From Candidatus Poribacteria bacterium (lineage in GTDB: Bacteria; Poribacteria; WGA-4E; WGA-3G), in the NCBI GenBank assembly GCA_009841255.1, contig VXMD01000039.1, positions 1 to 38,178 on the forward strand: a DNA stretch of 38,178 nt. Direction: 5' to 3'. Below the pieces are notes generated by a model. That model was given only the letters and a program-made list of their open reading frames with translations, did not search any database and had not been told where the DNA came from. Position 1 is the first letter of the stretch; each line of letters begins with the position of its first letter. This document shows positions 17,118 to 24,641 of the stretch, piece after piece. The translations under genes and the position numbers were made by a program.

Positions 17118-17987
17118 ATGGCAAGACTCGAACCTTTTTTTGTTTCAAATGAACTCTTAGATCACCCTGAAAAACTCCGGGAACGCGCGCAACAGGACGG
17201 GTATCTCTTCTTTCGTGGCTTGATTGATACCGATGCTATCTACGAAGTGCGTCGCGATTTCTTGGAGATCTGCCATCGACACGGATGGGCAAAAGGTGGA
17301 GACGCGCTGATGGACGGTATTCGTATCGGCGGTCCTTTTATGGAAGGCGATGATGGCTATTGGCCCGTCTTAGACGAGTTCCAATGTTTGGAATCCTTTC
17401 ACGCGTTCGCGCACCATCCCGCGATCCTGGACGTGTGCGACAAACTCTTCGGCGAAAAGACGCTCGTGCATCCGCGGAATATTGGAAGAATTATGTTCCC
17501 AGAGAACACAAAATACACAACACCTGCCCATCAAGATTTCATCCATATCCGAGGGACAGAGGAAACCTACACCGGATGGATACCGCTTGGCTCCTGTCCA
17601 GAAGTGTTAGGCGGATTGTCGGTACTCTCCGGCTCACATCAAGGTGGCATATATCCCGTCAAACCAGCACTCGGTGCAGGTGGACTCGGTATTGATACTG
17701 CGCCTTTGGAAGCAGGTGGGTTCTATTGGGTAGGCGGTGATTATGAAATTGGGGATGCCCTCTTCTTTCACAGCCACGCCGTTCACAAGGCGATACCGAA
17801 TCAGACCTCGGATCGAATCCGTCTCTCGGTGGATTACCGCTATCAAGGAAACTCTACGCCCGTCACTGACGGCTCACTTCTACCGCATTTCAACCGGATG
17901 GCGTGGGACGACATTTACAAGGACTGGACTTCAACGGAATATCAGTACTATTGGAATGCGTTCGATTTGAACAGGGTTGAACGGTGA
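17118..17987 (+). CDS. Phytanoyl-CoA dioxygenase-family Fe(II)/2-oxoglutarate oxygenase
   Basis: 289-aa non-haem iron oxygenase. The iron ligands HxD are in TPAHQDF (His138, Asp140); the distal His is in AVHKA (His223); the 2-oxoglutarate-binding Arg is in RIRLSVDYRY (Arg233 or Arg235). The family hydroxylates varied small molecules; no substrate can be read from the sequence. It has a consensus promoter upstream, and its TGA overlaps the GTG start of the next gene by 4 nt, so the SUMF1-fold protein is translated with it. Confidence 0.92.
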   Translation: MARLEPFFVSNELLDHPEKLRERAQQDGYLFFRGLIDTDAIYEVRRDFLEICHRHGWAKGGDALMDGIRIGGPFMEGDDGYWPVLDEFQCLESFHAFAHHPAILDVCDKLFGEKTLVHPRNIGRIMFPENTKYTTPAHQDFIHIRGTEETYTGWIPLGSCPEVLGGLSVLSGSHQGGIYPVKPALGAGGLGIDTAPLEAGGFYWVGGDYEIGDALFFHSHAVHKAIPNQTSDRIRLSVDYRYQGNSTPVTDGSLLPHFNRMAWDDIYKDWTSTEYQYYWNAFDLNRVER

Positions 17988-18772
17988 AAAGCGTCTTGCG
18001 GATTCTATGCTACGGTACCCTCTGTTTGATCGTGAGTTTATCTGCACAAGCACCCGATATGGTGCTCATCGCAGCCGGTGAGTTCCTGATGGGGAGCGAC
18101 GATGGAGAACGCGACGAAAGACCGGTACATACCGTTTACCTTGATGCATTCTACATCGATCCATACGAAGTAACGGTTGGAGAATACAAGCGATTCCTTG
18201 AAGAGACAAACCATCGTCCTTTACCGAATTCGGTTTCTCGGACCTCACCGACCGATCAGCACCCCGTCGTAGAGGTCAACTGGCACGATGCAATGGCGTA
18301 TGCACAATGGGCGGGTAAACGGTTGCCGACGGAAGCCGAATGGGAAAAAGCGGCGCGAGGCGGTTTAATCGGACAAGACTATCCGTGGGAAGGTCGGATT
18401 GATGCGAACACAGCAAATTACGGCAATAATACGAAAGCTGGCACGCATCAGGAACGCACAACACCCGTAGGGACATATCCTGCGAATGGCTACGGTTTAT
18501 ACGATATGTCTGGAAACGTCGCCGAGTGGTGCCTTGATACATATCAACGGAAGTTTTATGAGAACGGGCAGCAGCGCAATCCCGTTGCGGGCGCTGAAAA
18601 CGTTCAACAGGCTATCGCAAATGCTGCGACTCACAAAGAACGGCGTGTTGTGCGTGGTGGATCGTGGAGTTTCAATGCGAAAAGCGTGCGCGTCGCGAAT
18701 CGCCTTGCGGAGAAACCGTCCCTGTTGAGCAGTGATGTCGGATTTCGTTGCGTGCGAGATGTGAAACCTTAA
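17984..18772 (+). CDS. SUMF1/formylglycine-generating-enzyme-fold protein, exported, non-canonical
   Basis: 262 aa. A signal peptide (about 1-23) is followed by the SUMF1 fold: MVLIAAGEFLMGSDDGERDERP, DPYEVTVGEY, PVVEVNWHDAMAYAQWAGKRLPTEAEWE, YDMSGNVAEWCLD, VVRGGSWSFN and DVGFRCVRD. True formylglycine-generating enzymes have a catalytic cysteine pair just after the GGS motif; here that region reads GGSWSFNAKSVRVANR, without cysteines. It is therefore probably a binding or other modifying member of the fold. The GTG start overlaps the dioxygenase stop by 4 nt. Confidence 0.88.
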   Translation: MKSVLRILCYGTLCLIVSLSAQAPDMVLIAAGEFLMGSDDGERDERPVHTVYLDAFYIDPYEVTVGEYKRFLEETNHRPLPNSVSRTSPTDQHPVVEVNWHDAMAYAQWAGKRLPTEAEWEKAARGGLIGQDYPWEGRIDANTANYGNNTKAGTHQERTTPVGTYPANGYGLYDMSGNVAEWCLDTYQRKFYENGQQRNPVAGAENVQQAIANAATHKERRVVRGGSWSFNAKSVRVANRLAEKPSLLSSDVGFRCVRDVKP

Positions 18773-18836
18773 AAGTAGTAGGCGCGCTTCGTGTATAGTT
18801 CACAAACCATAATCGTTCCAAGGAAAACAAAATCAA

Positions 18837-19934
18837 TTGATTAAATTGCAACAACAGAAATCTAATAAGGCAAATATTATCTGCTGTGTAGCGGTGTTAA
18901 TCGGATGCGTCGGAACAACGATTCTACCTGTCGCCGCCGAAAACTATACGGGAGATTTTTTGACAAACGGTGTTGGCGGCAGAGCCCTCGGATTGGGCGG
19001 TGCCTATGTGAGTATTGCTGATGACGTAACGGCTACCTATTGGAACCCAGCGGGCATTGCGGGTATCCCCGATAATTATCAACTTTGCCTGATGCACGCC
19101 GCACGGCGTTCTGGATTAGGTACGTTCAACTATTTCAGTGGCACCACACAAATTCTGTCGAAGCTCAACCTCGGATTGTCGTGGCTTCGCGCAGGGGTGG
19201 ATGATATTCCTATCTATCCACTCATTCCAGCATTCGATCCCAATATTACACCAGAAGCACGACGCAACCTCGCGAAGAACCGCCCCAGAGAATCCGATTT
19301 CATTCCAGCGGGTTACCTCAACGACAGCGAAAATGCCTATATTTTAACCCTTGCGACGCGTTGGGTCGTGAGTCAGTCGTGGTGGGATAATTTCGGGAAA
19401 GATTCGCTGCCACCGGAGTTTATGTGTGGTATAAACACCAAACTGATTACACAGAGTCTGGACGGCGGAGAGCTTGATGCCTATAATTATGGGAGTTGGG
19501 GATACGGCTTTGATGCCGGGTTCCTCGTCCGCTTGCCCGATTTCAATGCCCTTTTCGCTTTGGAGAACTTCGGCAGTCTTGCCTTTGGGTTTAATCTTCA
19601 GGACATTTCAAAGACGACTTTAACGTGGAACACGGTGTCGGCACCTAAAGAATCCATTCCGGCGAATTGGAATATCGGAGTCGCTTATACGAACCCTCAC
19701 GTTTTCAACCGAGAGATGATTTTTTCCTATCAGTGGCAACAGCGTTACGGTGGGCAATCGCATATCGGCATAGAGTATCGTATCAGTGAACCGTTGGCAC
19801 TCCGGGTCGGTTACCGGGACGCCCGCGTTACAAGTGGGATCGGCATCCAGGTCCGCCAATTTAGACTCGATTACGCCCTTCTCCTTGGCGACCTAATTAG
19901 CACACACTTTCTGAGTCTGTTGTGGCACTTTTAA
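18837..19934 (+). CDS. PorV/PorQ-like outer membrane beta-barrel protein
   Basis: 365 aa with an N-terminal signal peptide and the typical start of PorV/UPF0164-type barrels: GVGGRALGLGGAYVSIADDV followed by TATYWNPAGI. The rest shows alternating amphipathic strands and ends in LLWHF, an outer-membrane C-terminal signature with terminal Phe. PorV-like proteins are barrels linked to type IX secretion in Bacteroidetes; other phyla use relatives of unknown role. The start is uncertain: a TTG at 18837 is preceded by AAGGAAAA with loose spacing, and other TTG codons follow. Confidence 0.8.
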   Translation: MIKLQQQKSNKANIICCVAVLIGCVGTTILPVAAENYTGDFLTNGVGGRALGLGGAYVSIADDVTATYWNPAGIAGIPDNYQLCLMHAARRSGLGTFNYFSGTTQILSKLNLGLSWLRAGVDDIPIYPLIPAFDPNITPEARRNLAKNRPRESDFIPAGYLNDSENAYILTLATRWVVSQSWWDNFGKDSLPPEFMCGINTKLITQSLDGGELDAYNYGSWGYGFDAGFLVRLPDFNALFALENFGSLAFGFNLQDISKTTLTWNTVSAPKESIPANWNIGVAYTNPHVFNREMIFSYQWQQRYGGQSHIGIEYRISEPLALRVGYRDARVTSGIGIQVRQFRLDYALLLGDLISTHFLSLLWHF

Positions 19935-19942
19935 TCATACCT

Positions 19943-20099
19943 TGCGGATAAGTAACGCTGTTTGGATTTTAACGGTTTTCGTGTACGAGTCGCCTGCGTG
20001 TTTTTGCGAATCAACGCTGAATGCGCGTGTTGCCTCGCAGTGAGAGTCATCGGGGTATTTCTGCGTATTGTTGCAGGCTACGGTTTAGATGCTATCATA
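19943..20099. repeat. Dispersed element, long copy
   Basis: It begins TGCGGATAAGTAACGCTG, contains CGCCTGCG, and ends TTGCAGGCTACGGTTT plus CTATCATA. The same start, middle and end landmarks occur at 1-92, where the copy is about 65 bp shorter. Confidence 0.5.
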
Positions 20100-20161
20100 A
20101 GAGGTGTCCTTTGTGAAACGAACCCTCTTACTCTTAACTGATAACTGAAAACCGACACCCT

Positions 20162-21391
20162 CTAAATGTTCGGTCTCGATAAGTTCGGTTGATCGCGTAG
20201 CAGAATCAGGAGTGGTGCCAAGACCACCGGAATCATCACTAACCCATCAAGCACGATAGGTAAACCGTATTGATCTCCCAGAATACCGACGACTTTATTT
20301 AGTACCCCACCGACACCCCACGCCGCACCCATCATAAAACTCGATGCAATGTTTTCATGCCCGCGTAGGATCATTTGTGCTAAGATGATGTTAACCGTCA
20401 TTGAACTTGAGAGGACCACGTTCCCTAAAAAGAGGAGCACCAGGAAACTCGGACCCTCCGTGTGTAGTGAGGCGTAGAGAAGCGGTGGCGATCCGAGCAG
20501 CGAGACTAACAACAGGAGGTACGTGTTCACTCGAGTGATGAGCCAACCACTCGACATGATACCCATGGAACCCGCGAAGATGAAGATCGCAATCACGAGC
20601 GAACGCATCTGGTCGGAATAATTTTGGTCAGCCAGATAGATGGACAGGAAATTTTCCAAGCCGACTGCTGTGACAGTTCGCAGTGCCGCAATAATAAATA
20701 GCACATTGAGCGGTAGCAGATGTGGACGGGCGACAGTCCAAAAGGGTTCTTGCGGTCTCGGTGCCTCTTCCAACCTTCCACGCGGCGTAGCCGTGAGATC
20801 CAGCGACTTCTCGAATTTCAGCACTTTCGGCACTAACAAAGCGACAAGCACGCCTGGTATCATTTCCCAAACCAAGTATTCTAAGCCGTAACGGTAGGGA
20901 ATGAACATCAACACCAATGGACCGAGTGCCCGGCCGACGTTACCGCCTGTGAGAAAGATGGAGATCCCCATGCCTCTACCTTCTGTGGCGAGCGCGCCCG
21001 CATAGGTCGTCGCTTGTGGATGGAAGGAAGCAATGCCGAGTCCGCCTATCGTTAATAGCAGATATACGACACGCGGTGAAGGGGCCACCCACAGGAAGCT
21101 CAAACCGAGTGCGGTTAAGCCAACCCCAAACGTCAGGAAATGCACTGATCGTACCCGATCCGACAGCCATCCGAAAAGTATCTGTCCGAAGGAACTAAAA
21201 ATGCTATAAATCAAGATAAAGTTGCCGGCTAAACTGTTTCGTGTTGCGGCTGAGATCGCTAACTTTTTCAGTAAGAGCGGTTGCAGATGCGACAAGAGGG
21301 TCGCGTAGGAGTCGAGGACCGTATGGGATAACGTCAGAAAATAGAACTGTTTCCGAGAAGACGCTTTAGAAGGATTTTGAGGGTTTTCCAT
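20162..21391 (-). CDS. MFS transporter, Fsr-like
   Basis: 409-aa major facilitator with about 12 hydrophobic segments. The N-terminus LSHTVLDSYATLLSHLQPLL and the loop FGWLSDRVRS between segments 2 and 3 are typical. The overall look is closest to the fosmidomycin-resistance (Fsr)-like branch of drug exporters, though the substrate is unknown. It is a single gene, convergent with the PorV-like gene, with a possible promoter at 21439-21467. Confidence 0.88.
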   Translation of the reverse strand: MENPQNPSKASSRKQFYFLTLSHTVLDSYATLLSHLQPLLLKKLAISAATRNSLAGNFILIYSIFSSFGQILFGWLSDRVRSVHFLTFGVGLTALGLSFLWVAPSPRVVYLLLTIGGLGIASFHPQATTYAGALATEGRGMGISIFLTGGNVGRALGPLVLMFIPYRYGLEYLVWEMIPGVLVALLVPKVLKFEKSLDLTATPRGRLEEAPRPQEPFWTVARPHLLPLNVLFIIAALRTVTAVGLENFLSIYLADQNYSDQMRSLVIAIFIFAGSMGIMSSGWLITRVNTYLLLLVSLLGSPPLLYASLHTEGPSFLVLLFLGNVVLSSSMTVNIILAQMILRGHENIASSFMMGAAWGVGGVLNKVVGILGDQYGLPIVLDGLVMIPVVLAPLLILLRDQPNLSRPNI

Positions 21392-21438
21392 GAGGCGAAA
21401 TAGATACCGCTTTTCTTTAGAAGATTAAGATGGTATGT

Positions 21439-21467
21439 ATTGTAGAATACATTCATCTAAAAAGCAA
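21439..21467 (-). promoter_or_regulatory. Possible sigma70 promoter for the MFS gene
   Basis: On the minus strand TTGCTT (21462-21467), a 17-nt spacer, and TACAAT (21439-21444). Confidence 0.45.
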
Positions 21468-21521
21468 ATCTTTTTTCTCCAAACGCAATCTCTGCGCTTC
21501 TATTGTGCCTGGCGCGCTTGT

Positions 21522-21542
21522 GGGCATCCACAAGGGATGCCC
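21522..21542. repeat. GGGCATCC hairpin
   Basis: Perfect 8-bp stem GGGCATCC/GGATGCCC (21522-21529 and 21535-21542) with loop ACAAG, followed by CCTACAAG. It looks like a dispersed intergenic repeat; no T-run supports a terminator. Confidence 0.6.
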
Positions 21543-21702
21543 CTACAAGATGTAAACCTATTTCCATAATTCACCATAAATAACCCTAACCGATGCCCAT
21601 TTCTTCTTGACAATTAAATCCTCCGCATATACCATGATACGAATCCCTTAAATTTTTAAAATTAGAGTTCAATAAAAAATTCTCTTCTAAATGCTAATGT
21701 CT

Positions 21703-21805
21703 TGTGTCCTTTTAGGCAGTCTTTAGATACATAGCACTCCGCTGGAGTGCAAAATATCTATACCCTTTTTCTATAGACATATCACGCCTCTGGCGTGAGG
21801 ACACA
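21703..21805. repeat. Two-hairpin element closed by an 8-bp stem
   Basis: GCACTCC-GCT-GGAGTGC (21734-21750) and TCACGCC-TCT-GGCGTGA (21782-21798) are both perfect 7-bp stems with 3-base loops. Outer arms TGTGTCCT (21703-21710) and AGGACACA (21798-21805) can pair around both; the outer arm touches the second stem by one base. The form suggests a folded RNA or a small non-autonomous mobile element. Confidence 0.65.
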
Positions 21806-21841
21806 GATAAACAGAAAATATCCAGAATACACACAGCGAGC

Positions 21842-22834
21842 GTGCCTTTGGACAAAAAGCAAATTCAACGGGTTACCAAAATCGGCTTACCGACGGTCTT
21901 AGCAATCGTCATAGCTTACTTCCTTTTAAAAGAGATCGACATTCAAGAAATACCCAAAACCCTGAGCCGATTGTCACTAAAGGCACTCCTCATCGGGTTC
22001 GGATGCTACGGCGTGTTAGTCTTAGCGAAAGCCCTCCGATTTCGGGCACTGCTTAACCTCGATAGTGGTGTGCATAAGGTCTTCCCAATCTTGGCGATGC
22101 ACACCTTTTGGGGCAATATCCTCCCGATGCGGACAGGCGATGTCTCTTATGTCTACCTGATGCAACGCCGTCAGCAGGTAGATGCAACGCAGGGAGTCGC
22201 TTCACTGCTGGTGGCAAGTCTGATTGATTTAGTGCTACTCATGGGCTTGGTGGTCGCCACGGCGTGGCACCTGCGCGCTGCACTTCGAGACACATTATCC
22301 GGCACGGTCCTCTATCTCATACCCCTCCTGATGGGGGGAGGCTTGGTTGCCGCGATCGTTTTCGTCTACGCTGCCCCGCACGCCTGTATGAGATTCGCAG
22401 AAGGGTGCGCGGGTCCACTATTGGCACTTGAGAAGAGCCCTGTTTCGTGGACAGTCGATAAAGTCTTGGCAGTGCTTCGGGAACTCACAGCGTTCCGATC
22501 GAATCAGCGGTTTTTGGAGGTCTGGGTATATTCCGTCCTGTGTCTGGTTATCCGTTTTGGGTTTCAATGTTACCTCGTCGCCGAAATGGGTGTTGACATT
22601 CCGATGACGGAGGTGTTGTTCGCACTCGCATTTACCAATGTCTTTAACCTGTTGCCCGTTCAAACCGTCGGTAACTTCGGGACAACAGAATTCCCCTTTG
22701 TGTGGTTGCTAAACCATTTCGGCACATCTATAGAGATTGCCACGGTTACTGGCTTTAGTTTGCACATTCTAATTCTAATTTACTGTCTACCGTTAGGCGC
22801 GTCCGGATTTTTGATGAAACCGAAGGAGCAATAA
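21842..22834 (+). CDS. Lysylphosphatidylglycerol synthase TM-domain (UPF0104/AglD-type) membrane protein
   Basis: 330-aa integral membrane protein with seven to eight hydrophobic segments and family blocks such as LRFRALLNL, WGNILPMRTGDVSYVYLMQR and FNLLPVQTVGNFGTTEF. It lacks the C-terminal aminoacyl-transferase domain of MprF, so it is a flippase-like stand-alone member with unknown cargo, probably a lipid. GTG start with a weak ribosome site. The amidohydrolase gene follows after 5 nt. Confidence 0.85.
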   Translation: MPLDKKQIQRVTKIGLPTVLAIVIAYFLLKEIDIQEIPKTLSRLSLKALLIGFGCYGVLVLAKALRFRALLNLDSGVHKVFPILAMHTFWGNILPMRTGDVSYVYLMQRRQQVDATQGVASLLVASLIDLVLLMGLVVATAWHLRAALRDTLSGTVLYLIPLLMGGGLVAAIVFVYAAPHACMRFAEGCAGPLLALEKSPVSWTVDKVLAVLRELTAFRSNQRFLEVWVYSVLCLVIRFGFQCYLVAEMGVDIPMTEVLFALAFTNVFNLLPVQTVGNFGTTEFPFVWLLNHFGTSIEIATVTGFSLHILILIYCLPLGASGFLMKPKEQ

Positions 22835-22839
22835 AGCAT

Positions 22840-23655
22840 ATGAGAATTATCGATCCACATGTTCACGTTTGGAAAAACGATCCGCAGTTCCCATGGGCAC
22901 CGGAGACAACAAGTCCACCTACAGAGGATGCGACAGCAGAGACGCTACTGGCGCTGATGGCGGCGAATGGTGTCGAAAAAACCGTTCTCGTTCAAGTTAT
23001 CCATTACCGCTGGGATAATAGGTACGCTGCTGACACAATGAGAAGATACCCGGATACGTTCATGGGTGTCTGCCGAATCAACCCCGAAGATCCGGATGCC
23101 CCCGATCACCTCAGCCGCTGGACGGAGGAGGACGGTTTCCACGGGGTTCGGCTGAGTCCCTCTGTGGGTGAGGCAGGCGACTGGTTTGCTGGACCGTTGA
23201 TGCCACCTATTTTCCGTCGTGCGGAAACTCTCGGTGTTCCGATGCTGATTCTCACCGGAGCCGAGCGATTGGTGGATCTCGTGCCGCTCTTGGAACAGCA
23301 CTCGGACCTTGATGTTGTTATAGATCACATGGCAGGTTGCTCACCAGACACGCCTGAAAAACTGGACTTACTGCTGAACCTTGCCCGGTTTCCGCGAGTC
23401 TACGTCAAAATTAGCCATACGTGGTCGATATCGAAAACGGGTTATCCGTGGGCAGACACCTTTGAACAGGTTAAGAAGGTGTATCAAGCGTTCGGAGGTT
23501 CGCGACTGATGTGGGGAACGGATTGGCCCGTCTGTCTCAGTCGAGCCAGTTATTCAGAGACCTTGTCAGTTGTCCGAGATGAGATGGATTTCTTTACACC
23601 GGAAGACCGGGAGTGGGTGTTAGGAAAAACCGCGCTCCGACTTTGGCACTTTTAG
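22840..23655 (+). CDS. Amidohydrolase-family (TIM-barrel) metal-dependent hydrolase
   Basis: 271 aa. The N-terminal DPHVHVW (Asp5, His7, His9) and C-terminal GTDWPVC (Asp228) motifs mark the amidohydrolase_2/ACMSD-like branch, which contains lactonases and decarboxylases. IDHMAG in the middle supplies a further His. It shares a transcript with the LPG-synthase-TM gene; AAGGAG lies 12 nt upstream of the ATG. The first copy of a 31-bp tandem repeat begins at its stop codon. Confidence 0.9.
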   Translation: MRIIDPHVHVWKNDPQFPWAPETTSPPTEDATAETLLALMAANGVEKTVLVQVIHYRWDNRYAADTMRRYPDTFMGVCRINPEDPDAPDHLSRWTEEDGFHGVRLSPSVGEAGDWFAGPLMPPIFRRAETLGVPMLILTGAERLVDLVPLLEQHSDLDVVIDHMAGCSPDTPEKLDLLLNLARFPRVYVKISHTWSISKTGYPWADTFEQVKKVYQAFGGSRLMWGTDWPVCLSRASYSETLSVVRDEMDFFTPEDREWVLGKTALRLWHF

Positions 23656-23748
23656 GTCGGGAATCGGAGTTCCCCCTACAGAAGAGGTCGGGAATCGGAG
23701 TTCCCCCTACAGAAGAGGTCGGGAATCGGAGTTCCCTCCTACAGGAGA
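23654..23748. repeat. Three tandem 31-bp hairpin repeats
   Basis: Units start at 23654, 23685 and 23716. Each contains GGGAATCGGAGTTCCC, a GGGAA/TTCCC stem with a TCGGAG loop, then CCTACAG. The third copy has a CT-for-CC change (TTCCCTCC). The family also appears as single copies, in the opposite orientation, at 12561 and 16728. The spacing equals the unit length, so there are no spacers and this is not a CRISPR. Confidence 0.9.
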
Positions 23749-23788
23749 ATTAAATGATTCTGATGGAAAACTGAAAACTTTTTTCCCT

Positions 23789-23817
23789 TTGACAAATTTT
23801 TGGGTGTATGTTATCAT
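23789..23817 (+). promoter_or_regulatory. Sigma70-type promoter for the zinc-ribbon gene
   Basis: TTGACA (23789-23794), a 17-nt spacer, and TATCAT (23812-23817) with TGT before the -10. The leader to the ATG at 23967 is about 140 nt, and I see no recognisable riboswitch in it. Confidence 0.65.
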
Positions 23818-23966
23818 AACAGTATTAAATCGGATGTAATAACGTATCCCCGTTCCCAACCCTCTGCAAAAAAACAGCACCGTGGCAAGGCACCATGCTT
23901 TTTTACGAACCCCTACGCTTTTACGGGTCAGGTTTCAGCCTCACCCATCTATCGGGAGGAAAAACG

Positions 23967-24314
23967 ATGCCGTTCTGTCCACAATGCAACGCTGAATATA
24001 AGTCAGAAGTCTCACTGTGTTCGGACTGTCATGTGACACTCGTGCCTCAACCCATACCAACAGAGGTTACGAAATACGGGGATTGGGACGTCGTTGAATC
24101 TGTCCCAAATGAATTAGCGGGCAATATCCTCCAAAGCGTCTTGGCGGAGGACGGTATCCCTGTCTATCTCCGTTGCCATGAAGTCCCTTACTATGCGGGC
24201 GTGAAAGGCAATCTCGGACAATCCGAATGGGGCGATGTGCTTGTGCCAGCGAATCTACTTCCACAAGCACGAGCGTGCCTTAAAGTCTACTTTGATTCAC
24301 TACAGGACCGTTAA
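23967..24314 (+). CDS. Zinc-ribbon plus DUF2007-like small protein
   Basis: 115-aa cytoplasmic protein. The N-terminal zinc ribbon has C4-x2-C7 and C18-x2-C21. The C-terminal part (about 38-112) resembles DUF2007: GNILQSVLAEDGIPVYL, then GDVLVPANLLPQARACLKVY. The DUF2007 domain is thought to be a small ligand- or protein-binding signal domain; no function is proven. An in-frame ATG 72 nt upstream exists, but GGGAGG sits 7 nt before the ATG at 23967, so I start there. Confidence 0.75.
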   Translation: MPFCPQCNAEYKSEVSLCSDCHVTLVPQPIPTEVTKYGDWDVVESVPNELAGNILQSVLAEDGIPVYLRCHEVPYYAGVKGNLGQSEWGDVLVPANLLPQARACLKVYFDSLQDR

Positions 24315-24333
24315 TATCTGAAGGCAGATTGTC

Positions 24334-24558
24334 ATGAAAGCCAATCAACTCTACCTCTTTAAAGAAGCAAAATCTCATAAATCTCACAGTCGCATGGCTG
24401 ATAAAGTTCATGTAAGAGGGCATCGTCGGCGCAACGGTAGTTACGTCAGAGAGCATTGGCGGAGTCGACCGCACCGAAGGTTTAGCACTTTCAGACGAGC
24501 TGTTAATACAACCGAGGAACAACTTTCCTTCGTTGTAAACAGTAAAGCCTCAAATTGA
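24334..24558 (+). CDS. Small basic protein of unknown function
   Basis: 74 aa, rich in Arg, His and Lys, with VRGHRRRNGSYVREHWRSRPH at about residues 27-47. That VRGHxRRxGxYVxxHxR pattern is a recurrent motif in small bacterial and phage-linked proteins of unknown role. The ribosome site is weak. It lies 19 nt after the zinc-ribbon gene. Confidence 0.5.
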   Translation: MKANQLYLFKEAKSHKSHSRMADKVHVRGHRRRNGSYVREHWRSRPHRRFSTFRRAVNTTEEQLSFVVNSKASN

Positions 24559-24641
24559 TACACCTCGAAAGGGCATCTGAGGGGATATCAGTGCAATGGC
24601 ATTGATGCCCCATCCGAACCACATCTTCTCAGAAAAACGTT

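Larger units (their letters stand above)
21392..21841. other. Intergenic region with promoter and three perfect hairpins
   Basis: About 450 bases between divergent genes. It has a minus-strand promoter (21439-21467), a GGGCATCC hairpin (21522-21542) and a two-hairpin element (21703-21805). No gene is supported. Confidence 0.6.

Noticed and set aside
23654-23748. Possible CRISPR array
   Set aside because: The repeats are directly adjacent (31-bp period equals unit length), so there are no spacers, and no cas gene is in the window.
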